A stretch of 64,000 nt of DNA, from NCBI RefSeq assembly GCF_012275515.1, contig NZ_JAAZQL010000004.1, forward strand, positions 62,001 through 126,000, written 5' to 3'. Each line of letters starts with the position of its first letter. Position 1 is the first letter of the stretch. Below are positions 44,326-53,910 of this stretch, one piece after another. The position numbers and the translations under genes are program-made. Source of the DNA: Novosphingobium sp. SG707. Lineage in GTDB: Bacteria > Pseudomonadota > Alphaproteobacteria > Sphingomonadales > Sphingomonadaceae. A model generated the notes under the pieces. The model did no database searches and was not told where the DNA came from. It saw only the letters and a list, made by a program, of their open reading frames with translations.

Positions 44326-44820
44326 ATGACGCAAACGGCCACGGCCATCGAACCGGCAGACTATCGCCGCGTGATGGGTCATTATCCCACCGGTGTGGCC
44401 GCGATCACCTCGACCGGGGCCGATGGCACGCCGCTGGTGCTGGTGGTGGGCACGTTTACCTCGGTTTCGCTTAATCCGCCGCTGGTGGGCTTTTTGCCGA
44501 CCAGTACGTCGGCAAGCTGGCAGGCGATTGCCGCCACGGGCCGCTTTGCGGTCAATGTGCTGGGCAGCGATCAGGCGGCGCTGTGCGGCCAGCTCGCCGG
44601 GCGGGGCGACAAGTTTGCCGGGGTGGAATACACGCTTTCTGAAGGGGGCCTGCCCTTGCTGGCCGATGCGCTGATAACGATCGAGGCCGATATCAGCGCC
44701 ACGCTGCCTGCGGGCGATCATGATTTCGTGCTGGGCGCGGTGCGGCGGATGAATGTGGCGCGCGAGGGCGATCCCCTGCTGTTTCATCGCGGAAATTATG
44801 GCGGTTTTGCCGCGCTGTAA
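44326..44820 (+). CDS. Flavin reductase family protein (FMN-binding split barrel)
   Basis: 164 residues. YRRVMGHYPTGVAAITSTG, TFTSVSLNPPLVGFLPTSTSASW, RFAVNVLGSDQAALCGQLAGR and the end DPLLFHRGNYGGF are the flavin reductase (HpaC-like) marks. Such proteins supply reduced flavin to two-component monooxygenases. No monooxygenase is adjacent, so its partner is unknown. Confidence 0.9.
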   Translation: MTQTATAIEPADYRRVMGHYPTGVAAITSTGADGTPLVLVVGTFTSVSLNPPLVGFLPTSTSASWQAIAATGRFAVNVLGSDQAALCGQLAGRGDKFAGVEYTLSEGGLPLLADALITIEADISATLPAGDHDFVLGAVRRMNVAREGDPLLFHRGNYGGFAAL

Positions 44821-44911
44821 CGGCAAAAGGTCAGCGCCAATTTGAACCCATCTGGCGTTGCGCCATGCTGCTCGAATGCGCCAAACGCTGGTGCGGACGA
44901 GAAGAGGTGGC

Positions 44912-45352
44912 ATGACGCGCGAACTGATAACTTTCGAAGTATCGCGGCAATTGTTCGGACTGGATATTGCCGCGATCCGCGAAATCCGCGCCTGGTCGCC
45001 GGTTGCGCGCTTTCCCGGCGCGCCTTCCTATATCGCGGGCATGGCCAATCTGCACGGCAACACGCTGCCCATCATCGATCTGGGCTCGCGTCTGGGCTGG
45101 GGCACGACCCAGACGACCGAGCGCCATGCCATCGTCGTGGTGCAGATGGGCGCGCTGATGGCCGGGCTGATCGTTGAAACGGTATCCGATCTGGTCAATC
45201 TGGCCGAGGAATCCTTGCAGCCGCCGCCCTGCCTGGGGGTGGAGGAGATGACATCCTTTATCGACGGGCTGGCGCCGGTGGGCAATCGCATGTTGCTGGT
45301 GCTCAATCTGGCGCAACTGGTCGGCCGCGACTGGTTGACGAGCGGGGAATAG
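44912..45352 (+). CDS. cheW: CheW-like chemotaxis adaptor
   Basis: 146 residues of a single CheW domain: ITFEVSRQLFGLDIAAIREI, RFPGAPSYIAGMANLHGNTLPIIDLGSRLG, AIVVVQMGALMAGLIVETVSDLVNL and MLLVLNLAQLV. CheW links chemoreceptors to CheA. No other chemotaxis gene lies within the window, so this is an orphan copy. The ATG at 44912 has a GAGGTGG ribosome site; an in-frame ATG upstream at 44858 is less likely. Confidence 0.9.
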   Translation: MTRELITFEVSRQLFGLDIAAIREIRAWSPVARFPGAPSYIAGMANLHGNTLPIIDLGSRLGWGTTQTTERHAIVVVQMGALMAGLIVETVSDLVNLAEESLQPPPCLGVEEMTSFIDGLAPVGNRMLLVLNLAQLVGRDWLTSGE

Positions 45353-45489
45353 ATCCGCGACTTATTGCTGCCCCTACCTAAAGCCGGCTTGACGCCCGCC
45401 GGGCTTGTGAACAAAATCGCGCCTGTTCAGCCCTATCAAGGTCGCGGCGCCACCCCCGATGCCCTGGCCGAACCATCAGAGGATCGTTC

Positions 45490-46368
45490 ATGCCCGCTCT
45501 CCGCCTCGACCGCCCCCGCCGCAGCGCGCTGTTCATGCCCGCCTCCAACCCCAAGGCGCTGGCCAAGGCGCGCGAGGTGGATGCCGACGTCATCATCCTT
45601 GATCTGGAGGATGCCGTTGCGCCCGAACAGAAGGAGGCCGCGCGCGAGGCTGCGGTGCGGGCGCTCTACACCGGCGGCTTTGGTCATCGCGAGGTGGCCG
45701 TGCGCGTCAACGGGCTGGACACCGATTGGGGGGCCGAGGATCTGGAGGCTCTGGCGCGCGCGGGGGCCGATGCGCTGCTGGTGCCCAAGGTTTCCAGCCC
45801 GCAGGACGTGCTGCGCTATCATGAGGCGCTGGCCGATGCGCCTTCGGATCTGCAACTGTGGGCGATGATCGAGACGGCCGGATCGGTGCTGCGGCTCGAC
45901 GCCATCGCCTCGCTGGCGCGGCAGACGCGATTGGCGCTCTGGGTGATCGGGCCCAATGATCTGGCCCGCGAATTGCACGCGCGGCCCGATGCGGGGCGGA
46001 CCTTCCTGCAACCTTTCCTGTCGCTGGCCGTGGCGGCGGCGCGGGCGCATGGCCTGTCCATTCTGGATGGCGTATGCAATGAATTCAAGGATATGGACAT
46101 CTTCCGCGCCGAGGCGGCGCAGGGTCTGATGTTCGGTTTCGATGGCAAGACACTGATTCATCCCGCCCAGATCGCGCCTTGCAACGAGGTGTTCAGCCCC
46201 TCGCCTGCCGAGCTGGAATGGGCCGGGCGGGTGATCGAGGCTTTTGCCCTGCCCGAACATGCCGGCAAGGGAGCGATCAAGCTGGACGGGCGGATGGTCG
46301 AACTGCTCCACCGCGATCAGGCGCAGAGCCTGCTGGCCATGGCAAGGCGGATTGCCGCGCGCGGCTAA
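45490..46368 (+). CDS. HpcH/HpaI aldolase / CitE-like lyase
   Basis: 292 residues, TIM-barrel of the CitE-like group: RSALFMPASNPKALAKAREVDADVIILDLEDAVAPEQK, REVAVRVNGLDTDWG, MIETAGSVLRLDAIA and GPNDLARELHARP, with the magnesium-binding Glu in IETAGSV and Asp in the LDGVCNEFKD region. Known relatives are citrate lyase beta, malyl-CoA lyase and (S)-citramalyl-CoA lyase. No citrate lyase alpha or gamma subunit is adjacent, so a malyl/citramalyl-CoA type is more likely. Confidence 0.88.
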   Translation: MPALRLDRPRRSALFMPASNPKALAKAREVDADVIILDLEDAVAPEQKEAAREAAVRALYTGGFGHREVAVRVNGLDTDWGAEDLEALARAGADALLVPKVSSPQDVLRYHEALADAPSDLQLWAMIETAGSVLRLDAIASLARQTRLALWVIGPNDLARELHARPDAGRTFLQPFLSLAVAAARAHGLSILDGVCNEFKDMDIFRAEAAQGLMFGFDGKTLIHPAQIAPCNEVFSPSPAELEWAGRVIEAFALPEHAGKGAIKLDGRMVELLHRDQAQSLLAMARRIAARG

Positions 46369-46505
46369 TGGCGCAGCGAAGGGGGATTCGGACCGTCCTT
46401 CGCACCTGCGGCATGGAAAGCCTTCAATGCATTGGTGAATCCTTTCGAAACTGACCTATGTATTAACACTTTTTGCGTAGAATCACTCGGTCTGGATCAA
46501 CAAGA

Positions 46506-48860
46506 GTGGGCCTGCCGAGCGTGCCGATACCAAGAGTGACCCATTGGCTGCTTAGCACCGGCGAGAAAGTCTCGGCGCCCATCGCCGCACAATTGGCCAA
46601 TGGCCTGTTCGGATCGCTGCCGATTTTCATCGGCGGGGTCATCAACAGCGTGGCTGTGGCGGCGGTGGCGGCGGGGCGGATGCACACCGCCCCCTTCATC
46701 GGCTGGATGGTGTTCGAGGCGGTGCTGGGGCTGGTGCGGATCGGCGTGGTCCAGTCCTCGCACAGCGCGCCGCCCGAAAAGCTGGAGCGGCTGCGCCATC
46801 TGGCCAGTCTGCTGTCGGTGGCATGGGCAGCCTCGGTGGGCATCGGCACGCTGCTGTGCCTGACCAGCGGCGACTGGGTGCTGGCCACGATTGCCTGCCT
46901 GTCGACCGCGGCGATGGTCTGCGGCATTTGCCTGCGCAATTTCGGCACGCCGCGTCTGGCCGCGGTCATGACTTTTGCCGCGCTGGCCCCCTGTGCGGTG
47001 GGCGGGTTGATGACGCAGGAGCCTTCGCTGCGCATCATCAGCGTGCAATTGCCGATCTTCATGACCACGATCTTTTCCGCCTCTTTCGGACTGCACCGGA
47101 TGCTGGTTTCCTGGATGACCACCACGGCGGAGCTGAAACGCAGCAAGGCGCTCAATGAAACGATCCTGCAGTCGAACCCCGATCTGACGCTGATTCTGGA
47201 CGAGAACCATCAGATCATTTTCAGCAACCGTATGCCCGAACAGCTCGCCTGCCAGTCGGCGCTGGTGGGGCGCGATTTCTATTCGGTGCTGGAGGAAAAG
47301 GATCGCCCTGCGGCGGCGGCGGCGCTGGCGCGCGCGCAGCGGGGCGAATTGTCCAGCTTCACCACATGCTTTACACGCCCCTCGGGCGAGAAACTGTGGT
47401 TTGACACGGTGGTCAACGAAACCTCGGACGCCTCGGGCCGGTTTATCGTGGTGGCCCGCGACATCACCCGGCAAAAGCATTCCGAAGAGCGCGCGATCTG
47501 GATGGCGCATCACGATACGCTGACCGGCCTGCCCAATCGTGCGGTGCTTCAGGAAAGGCTGGATGCCGCGCTGGTGACGGGCGATGGCGCGCACGAATTG
47601 AGCCGCGATGATAGGGTCGCCGGTCATGCGCTGCTGATCGTGGATGTCGATAATTTCAAGGCGATCAATGATACGCTGGGCCATGACGGCGGTGATGTGC
47701 TGCTGCGCGCGCTGGCGGCGCGGCTCTGTGCGGCGGTGGGGCATGGCGATCTGGTGGCGCGCACGGGGGGTGATGAATTCGCGCTGATCGTGGCCGCAGG
47801 CGATGCCGAGGCGCTGCATAGCATCGCGGCGCGGATCTATGAGGAATTGCGCGAACCGATCCTGCATGGCGACCGCGTGATGGAATGCGGCGCCAGCATC
47901 GGGGCCAGTTTCATCCCGCAGGACGGACCGGGCCGGTCCGAGGTGATGAAGGCGGCCGACATTGCGCTCTATGCCGCCAAGGCGGCGGGCCGGGCACAGA
48001 TGAAGATCTTCGAGCCCGCGATGATGGACGAGGTCGAGCGCCATCAGGCGATGATCACCGCCGCTCGCTTTGCCCTGAAGCGCAAGACCATCGTACCGCA
48101 TTACCAGCCCAAGGTCTGTCTGGGCGGCGAAGGGCGGGGTGACGGGCGGATTGTCGGTTTCGAGGCGCTGCTGCGCTGGCGCGACCGCGACGGGCATGTG
48201 CGCGGCCCCGATGCGATCAAGGCCGCCTTCAACGACCCGATCCTGAGCGTGGCGATCAGCGATTACATGCTGGAGATGATCCTGAACGATATCGAAGGCT
48301 GGGTGGCGGCGGGCGTGCCGTTCGGCCATATCGCCGTCAATGTGACCAGCGGCGATTTCCGCCCCGGCGGCATTGTCGAAACCGTGCTGGACCGGCTCAA
48401 GGCCCGCGACCTGCCCGCCTCATGCCTGCAGATCGAGGTGACCGAGGATGTGTTCCTCGACAAGGGGGCGCTGGATGTCGAACGCGCGCTCAAACGGCTG
48501 AGCCACCACGGGTTGCGCATCGCGCTCGACGATTTCGGTACCGGCTATGCCTCGCTCTCGCATCTCACCCAGTTTCCGGTGGACCTGCTGAAAATCGACC
48601 GCTCCTTTATCGGCCAGATGGGCGCCAAGGGCGATGCCGAGGCGATTTCCTCGATCGTCATCAATCTGGGCCATTGCCTCGGGCTGGAGGTGATTGCCGA
48701 AGGGGTGGAAACGATCCAGCAGCAGGAACAACTGATCGCGATGGGCTGCGATACGGGACAAGGCTATCTCTACGCCCGGGCGATGCCCGCCACCGAAGTG
48801 GCCGCACATGTGCGCGAGCATGAAACCGCCCGCGCCCTGCTCCACCTGCGTCAGGCCTGA
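46506..48860 (+). CDS. Membrane PAS-GGDEF-EAL cyclic-di-GMP protein
   Basis: About 784 residues. Several membrane helices in the first 200 residues are followed by a PAS domain (about 215-330, NPDLTLILDENHQIIFSNRMPEQL), a GGDEF domain with intact RTGGDEF (GGDEF at about 421-425), and an EAL domain with FEALLRW (EAL from 553), EVTEDVFL, DDFGTGYASL, LKIDRSFI and IAEGVET. Both catalytic signatures look complete, so it could make and break cyclic-di-GMP. The start is uncertain: I use the GTG at 46506; the frame opens at a TTG at 46473 and no clear ribosome site marks either. Confidence 0.9.
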   Translation: MGLPSVPIPRVTHWLLSTGEKVSAPIAAQLANGLFGSLPIFIGGVINSVAVAAVAAGRMHTAPFIGWMVFEAVLGLVRIGVVQSSHSAPPEKLERLRHLASLLSVAWAASVGIGTLLCLTSGDWVLATIACLSTAAMVCGICLRNFGTPRLAAVMTFAALAPCAVGGLMTQEPSLRIISVQLPIFMTTIFSASFGLHRMLVSWMTTTAELKRSKALNETILQSNPDLTLILDENHQIIFSNRMPEQLACQSALVGRDFYSVLEEKDRPAAAAALARAQRGELSSFTTCFTRPSGEKLWFDTVVNETSDASGRFIVVARDITRQKHSEERAIWMAHHDTLTGLPNRAVLQERLDAALVTGDGAHELSRDDRVAGHALLIVDVDNFKAINDTLGHDGGDVLLRALAARLCAAVGHGDLVARTGGDEFALIVAAGDAEALHSIAARIYEELREPILHGDRVMECGASIGASFIPQDGPGRSEVMKAADIALYAAKAAGRAQMKIFEPAMMDEVERHQAMITAARFALKRKTIVPHYQPKVCLGGEGRGDGRIVGFEALLRWRDRDGHVRGPDAIKAAFNDPILSVAISDYMLEMILNDIEGWVAAGVPFGHIAVNVTSGDFRPGGIVETVLDRLKARDLPASCLQIEVTEDVFLDKGALDVERALKRLSHHGLRIALDDFGTGYASLSHLTQFPVDLLKIDRSFIGQMGAKGDAEAISSIVINLGHCLGLEVIAEGVETIQQQEQLIAMGCDTGQGYLYARAMPATEVAAHVREHETARALLHLRQA

Positions 48861-49894
48861 TTGCGGCTCTCGCCCACCACTTGCCAGATGGCGATGAACA
48901 GCGCGGCGATCACCGGCCCCATGACAAAGCCGTTGAAACCCATCAGTTCAAACCCTCCCAGCGTGGTGATCAGCACCACATAATCAGGCACCCGTGTGTC
49001 GCGCCCCACCAGGATCGGACGCACCAGATTGTCGACGCTGCTGATCACGAAAAAGCCCATCGCCGCCAGCGCCGCGCCTTGCCACACCGATCCGGTGGCC
49101 AGCAGATAGACCGAAACCGGTACCCAGACGAAGCCCGTGCCCACCGAGGGAAACAGCGAAAACACTCCCATCGCCACGCCCCACAGCAAGGCTCCCGGCA
49201 GGCCAAGCACCCAGAAGCTCAAGCCCCCGATCGTACCCTGCAGCACGGCGACGATCAGGCTGCCCTTGATGGTGGCGCGGATCGCCTGAAGGAATTTGGC
49301 GATCAGCAGATCGGTCATCGCCCGCTCCAGCGGCACTGAACGCGCGATCTTTTCGCCCAGCGCCCGCCCGTCGCGCAGCAGGAAATAGGCCAGATAGAGC
49401 ATCACGCCCAATTGCAGGAACAGACCCAAGGTGCTCTGCCCCAATTGCAGCAGTTGCGGGCCGACATTGCGCAGGAGGTCGCCCATCTCGCGGCTCAGCC
49501 AGCCCCGCAGGTCGTCCAGACTGGCCAGCCCGGCGACCCCCAATTGCCCCTGCAGCCAGTGCGGCATCCGCGTCTGCAGCCCGGCCAGAAAGCGCAAGGG
49601 GTCGATCTGGCCCGATTCGATGCGGGCATAAAGCATCCCGGCCTGTTCGATCAGCGCCGCCCCCAGCGCCAGCGCGGGCAACACCACAACCGCCACCACC
49701 ACCAGCAAAGCCATCGCCGCGCAGCGATCCGGATGGCCCGGCATCGCACGCATCAGCCGTTGATAGAACGGATCGAACAGCACCGCGACGATCACCGCCC
49801 AGAGCACCGCCCCCCAAAAAGGCACCACCAGCCAGCCGAAAGCCAGCGAAACCGCCACCACCAGCCCCAACAGAAACATGCGCGCCGGTTGCAT
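48851..49894 (-). CDS. AI-2E family transporter (PerM/TqsA-like permease)
   Basis: 347 residues. Two N-terminal helix pairs (LLGLVVAVSLAFGWLVVPFWGAVLWAVIVAVLF, CAAMALLVVVAVVVLPALALGAAL), a helical extramembrane middle, and a C-terminal bundle with the conserved AILQGTIGG-like AVLQGTIGGLSFWVLGLPGALLWGVAMGVFSLFPSVGTGFVWVP and GFELMGFNGFVMGPVIAALF. The family includes the AI-2 exporter TqsA and Na+/H+ antiporters; the substrate is unknown. Its end overlaps the GGDEF-EAL gene by 10 bases. I chose ATG 49894; the open frame reaches 50137 without support. Confidence 0.88.
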   Translation of the reverse strand: MQPARMFLLGLVVAVSLAFGWLVVPFWGAVLWAVIVAVLFDPFYQRLMRAMPGHPDRCAAMALLVVVAVVVLPALALGAALIEQAGMLYARIESGQIDPLRFLAGLQTRMPHWLQGQLGVAGLASLDDLRGWLSREMGDLLRNVGPQLLQLGQSTLGLFLQLGVMLYLAYFLLRDGRALGEKIARSVPLERAMTDLLIAKFLQAIRATIKGSLIVAVLQGTIGGLSFWVLGLPGALLWGVAMGVFSLFPSVGTGFVWVPVSVYLLATGSVWQGAALAAMGFFVISSVDNLVRPILVGRDTRVPDYVVLITTLGGFELMGFNGFVMGPVIAALFIAIWQVVGESRNQA

Positions 49895-50193
49895 CTGGCG
49901 GTTCTCCCGATTGACCAAGCCCCTATGCATAGCCTGCCCGGGGCGCAGGGCAACAGGGTGATCGGCGTTTAGCCAGACTTGGGCGTTCAACAGATTTCCT
50001 TGAATGTCTATTTTTAAGATTGAGATTAGAAGCGAGTCAACTCTACCTAATTGATAGAAATTAATAGGACGAGCATCACAGGGGGGACATTCGCATGAGG
50101 CCCGCGCCCGGCTCCGGCCGGAATGCCTGATGCGCATTCCCGATCACCATCACTTGAACGCGCGTGCCGCGTTGCAAAGGTAAAGGATCGAAT

Positions 50194-52662
50194 ATGAAAC
50201 TGCGCCAGATTTTCCTCACCAGCGTGGCCAGCGCCGGACTTTTCGCCAGCCCGGTCTTTGCCGAGGATGCGGCCCCCGCCGCAGAAGCCGCCGCCGATCA
50301 GGTGCAGGCCGAAGCCCCCGGCGACATCGTCGTCACCGCGCGCCACCGCAGCGAATCGGCCCAAAGCGTGCCTCTGGCCATCTCGGTGCTGGGCGGGCTG
50401 ACGCTGGAGCGGACGGGCGCGTTCAACGTCAATCGGCTGCAGCAGTTGGCCCCCACTTTGCAGTTCTATTCCTCGAACCCGCGCAATTCGGCGGCCAATC
50501 TGCGCGGGCTTGGCGCGCCCTTCGGCCTGACCAACGATGGCATCGAACAGGGCGTAGGCATCTATGTCGATGACGTTTACTTCAGCCGCGCGGCGGCCAG
50601 CACCTTCGACTTCCTCGATGCGGGCCAGATCGAAGTGCTGCGCGGGCCGCAGGGCACGCTCTATGGCAAGAACACCACCGCCGGCGCGATCAACATCACC
50701 AGCCGCGCGCCCACCTTCAACTTTGAAAGCCGGGGTGAAATCTCCGTCGGCAATTACGGCTATCGCCAGTTGAAGCTGGCCGTGTCGGGGCCTTTGTCGG
50801 AAACCGTGGCGGCGCGCATCGCGGTGTCCTCGACCGGGCGGGGCGGCACGATCTATAACACCACGACCAAGAGCTGGGTGCAGTCGCAGGACAATCTGGG
50901 CCTGCGCGGGCAAATCCTGTGGCGCCCCTCGGCCACGGTGGATGTCACGCTGGCGGCGGATTACAACGAGCAGAACCCCTCGTGCTGCGCCACGGTCTAT
51001 TACGGCTATGGCAGCACCCAGCGCTCATCCGCCCGCCAATTCCCGGCGCTGGCCAATCTGCTCGGCTATACGCCCGCCAGCACCAATCCCTATGCCCGCG
51101 TAACCGACCTCGACAGCGAATTGCGCGCCACGAACCGTATTGGCGGCGCCTCGCTCAAGATTAAGACGCAGGTCGGCGCAGGGACCTTCACCAGCATCAC
51201 CGCATGGCGCTTCTGGGACTGGAACCCGTCGAATGACCGCGACTACACCGGCCTGCCGATCACCACGCTGAGCCAGAACCCGACCAAGCAGGAACAGTAC
51301 ACGCAGGAATTCCGCTACAGCCTCTCGACCAGCAAGTTCGACTGGAACGTGGGCCTCTTCGCCTTCAATCAGGCCGTCCACACCACCGGCACCCAGCAGC
51401 AGGGCAGCGCGGCGAGCCGCTTCCTGCTCTCGTCCACCCAGATCAACGCGATCTGCCCCACCGGCTCCTCGGCCACCTGCGTGCCCGACATTCTCAACGG
51501 CCTGACCGCCAAGAATGACATCCGCCTCAACAACACCAGCCTGGCCGCTTTCAGCCAGTTGAGCTGGAAGGTGACGGATCGTTTCACCATCCAGCCGGGC
51601 GTGCGCCTGAACTATGACCAGAAGAAGGGCTGGTACAATTCGGTCGTGAACAATTCGGCCGGGACGCAGATTTTCCCGTCGTCGGGCACGGGCGCCAATT
51701 CGCTGCTGGGCGCGCAGGCGGGCGTGCTTTCGTCCCAGCAATTCCCGGCGCGCTATTCGGCGTGGAATTTCAGCTATGATCTGACGCTGTCCTATGCGCT
51801 GGCCCGCGATGTGCGCGCCTATGCCACCTATGCCAAGACGTTCAAGTCGGGCGGGGTCAACCTGAACGGCGTGCCCTCGGACGCCAATGGCCAGCCGATT
51901 CTGGCCGCCGCCACAGTGAAGCCCGAAACGGTCAACCATTTCGAACTGGGCTTCAAGAGCCAGTGGCTGGACCGTAAGGTGACGGTCAATCTGGCCGCCT
52001 TCCGCACCACCATCGACAATTTCCAGGCGCAGGTGACCAATGGCGCGCTGGGCGTGCTGCGCGGCTATCTGGCCAATGCCGAACAGGTTCGCACGCAGGG
52101 TCTGGAAGGCGATTTCTCGGTGCGCCCGAGCGACCGTTTCAGCGCCTATCTGAATGCCGCGCTGACGGATGCGAAATATCGCAAGTTCACCACCGCCCCC
52201 TGCCCGCCCGAACTGTCGGGCGGCACCACCGTCACCGGCACGCAGACGCCGGGCGCGGCGGGTGTACCAGGCGCGCTCAGCCCGGCCAGTTGCGACATTT
52301 CGGGCCAGCGCCTGCCGGGCGTGTCGAAATATGCGCTGAGCTGGGGCGGCGAATATAACGTTCCGGCCCAATTGTTCGGCAAGGATGGCGAGGTCTATGT
52401 CGGCTATGACGCCTCCTATCGTTCGAGCTGGTCGTCCAATGCCTCGGCCTCGATCTACACCTGGGTAAAGGGCTATTCGCTGCACAATTTCCGCGCAGGC
52501 TGGCGTCAGGATCGCGGGATCGACATCTATGGCTGGGTCCGCAACGCCACCGGCATCAATTATGTCGAGATGCTGACCGTGGCCAGCGGCAACACGGGCC
52601 TGATCGCGGCCAACCTTGGCGATCCGCGCACCTATGGCGCGACGGTGAAGTTCGAATTCTGA
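50194..52662 (+). CDS. TonB-dependent outer-membrane receptor
   Basis: 822 residues. Signal peptide 1-23 (SPVFAED), a TonB-box-like DIVVTA (44-49), then the plug domain (RSESAQSVPLAISVLGGLTLERTGAFNVNRLQQLAPTLQ, IYVDDVYFSRAAAS, IEVLRGPQGTLYGKNTTAGAINITS) and a 22-strand barrel ending YGATVKFEF. It belongs to the broad iron-complex receptor class that sphingomonads use for many substrates, so the ligand is unknown. AAAGGA precedes the ATG. The gap 49895-50193 (about 300 bases) carries its promoter; TTCAAC and TATTTT 17 bases apart (near 49986-50014) are a weak candidate. Confidence 0.93.
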   Translation: MKLRQIFLTSVASAGLFASPVFAEDAAPAAEAAADQVQAEAPGDIVVTARHRSESAQSVPLAISVLGGLTLERTGAFNVNRLQQLAPTLQFYSSNPRNSAANLRGLGAPFGLTNDGIEQGVGIYVDDVYFSRAAASTFDFLDAGQIEVLRGPQGTLYGKNTTAGAINITSRAPTFNFESRGEISVGNYGYRQLKLAVSGPLSETVAARIAVSSTGRGGTIYNTTTKSWVQSQDNLGLRGQILWRPSATVDVTLAADYNEQNPSCCATVYYGYGSTQRSSARQFPALANLLGYTPASTNPYARVTDLDSELRATNRIGGASLKIKTQVGAGTFTSITAWRFWDWNPSNDRDYTGLPITTLSQNPTKQEQYTQEFRYSLSTSKFDWNVGLFAFNQAVHTTGTQQQGSAASRFLLSSTQINAICPTGSSATCVPDILNGLTAKNDIRLNNTSLAAFSQLSWKVTDRFTIQPGVRLNYDQKKGWYNSVVNNSAGTQIFPSSGTGANSLLGAQAGVLSSQQFPARYSAWNFSYDLTLSYALARDVRAYATYAKTFKSGGVNLNGVPSDANGQPILAAATVKPETVNHFELGFKSQWLDRKVTVNLAAFRTTIDNFQAQVTNGALGVLRGYLANAEQVRTQGLEGDFSVRPSDRFSAYLNAALTDAKYRKFTTAPCPPELSGGTTVTGTQTPGAAGVPGALSPASCDISGQRLPGVSKYALSWGGEYNVPAQLFGKDGEVYVGYDASYRSSWSSNASASIYTWVKGYSLHNFRAGWRQDRGIDIYGWVRNATGINYVEMLTVASGNTGLIAANLGDPRTYGATVKFEF

Positions 52663-52669
52663 TAAAGCC

Positions 52670-52698
52670 TCCGGCGCGGGCCGTCCGCCCGCGCCGGA
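52670..52698. terminator. Bidirectional hairpin between receptor and alr
   Basis: TCCGGCGCGGG (52670-52680) and CCCGCGCCGGA (52688-52698) form a perfect 11-bp stem with a 7-base loop in the 41-base gap between convergent genes. There is no T-run on either side. Confidence 0.6.
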
Positions 52699-52703
52699 TC
52701 GCA

Positions 52704-53774
52704 TCAGCGATAGATACGCTGATACCGCGCGCCCAACTGGGTCAGGATTTCATAGGCAATCGTGCCCGCCTCCTGCGCCACAGCCTCAATCGGGCGATGC
52801 GGGCCGATGATCTCGACCAGTTCCCCCTCGGCCAGCGCGCCCTCGGGCAAGGCGGAAGCATCGACCACCGTCACATCCATCGACACCCGGCCCACGATGG
52901 GCAATGTCGCGCCCTGCGCCCACACCGCGCCCCGGTCCGACAGGCTGCGCGGAAAACCATCGGCATAGCCGATCGAGAGCAGCGCCAGCCGCGTTTCACG
53001 CGGGGCATGCCATGTCTGGCCATAGCCCACGCCGGTCCCGGCGGGCACAGTGCGGGTTTGCAACACGCGGGCCTGTAATCCCACCACCGGGTGGAACGGC
53101 TCGGCCCGCCCATCGGCAGGCTCGGCGCCATAAAGGCACAGGCCTGCCCGCACCAAATCGCCATGCCAGGCCGCGCCCAATTGCACTCCGCCCGAATTGG
53201 CAAAACACCGCGCCACGCCCGGAAACAGTGCGGCAGCGGCCTCAAACCGCGCCAATTGCACGGCATTCTCGGCCCGATCGGGTTCATCGGCGCAGGACAG
53301 ATGGCTGATAATCGCCAGCAAGGGCACAGCGCCGCGAAATTCCGCATCGCCCGCCAATACGACCGCTTCTTCAAAACCAAGCCCATGGCGCGCCATGCCG
53401 GTATCGACCTGAAGCATCGCCGGGCGGCCAAAGGCCTGCCATCGCCGCGCCTGCGCGATACTGTTCAGCACCGGCGTGATTCCCGCATCGGCGGCAAAAG
53501 CCTCTCCACCCGGATGCAGCCCGTTGAGCACCGCCAGCAAAGCGTCATCCGGCACCAGCGTACGAATGGCCAGCGCCTCAACCAGATTGGCGACGAAAAA
53601 AGCACGGCAACCCGCCGCTGCCAGCACCGGGACCACCTGCGCCGCGCCCAGACCATAGGCATCGGCCTTGACCACAGCGGCGGCTCGCGCGGGCGCAACC
53701 TCGCGCGCCACGCGGCGCCAGTTTTCCACCAATGCATCAAGATCGATTGTCAAAACCCCCGGCGCGGGGGCCAT
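52704..53774 (-). CDS. alr: Alanine racemase
   Basis: Makes D-alanine for peptidoglycan. 356 residues from the ATG at 53774, matching the usual start ([16 protein letters not shown]). The PLP lysine is Lys36 in [51 protein letters not shown] (catalytic Tyr) and [11 protein letters not shown] follow. The frame stays open to 53939, but that would overlap the start of the divergent transglutaminase gene. Confidence 0.96.
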   Translation of the reverse strand: MAPAPGVLTIDLDALVENWRRVAREVAPARAAAVVKADAYGLGAAQVVPVLAAAGCRAFFVANLVEALAIRTLVPDDALLAVLNGLHPGGEAFAADAGITPVLNSIAQARRWQAFGRPAMLQVDTGMARHGLGFEEAVVLAGDAEFRGAVPLLAIISHLSCADEPDRAENAVQLARFEAAAALFPGVARCFANSGGVQLGAAWHGDLVRAGLCLYGAEPADGRAEPFHPVVGLQARVLQTRTVPAGTGVGYGQTWHAPRETRLALLSIGYADGFPRSLSDRGAVWAQGATLPIVGRVSMDVTVVDASALPEGALAEGELVEIIGPHRPIEAVAQEAGTIAYEILTQLGARYQRIYR

Positions 53775-53910
53775 TTGCGCCTGCACTTGCCTGTCACTCC
53801 AGTTGCACGCGCCCTGCTGGACCACAGGGGGGCAAAGCGCAACCGGCTTTGTTGACAAGGCCCGCAATTCCATATTGCAGCGCACAAACCTTTCGCGCAC
53901 ACTCCCGTTC

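Noticed and set aside
50047..50913. Long minus-strand frame over the start of the TonB-dependent receptor
   Set aside because: It is the antisense shadow of a clear receptor gene; composition is His/Arg/Gly-rich as usual for such shadows in GC-rich DNA.
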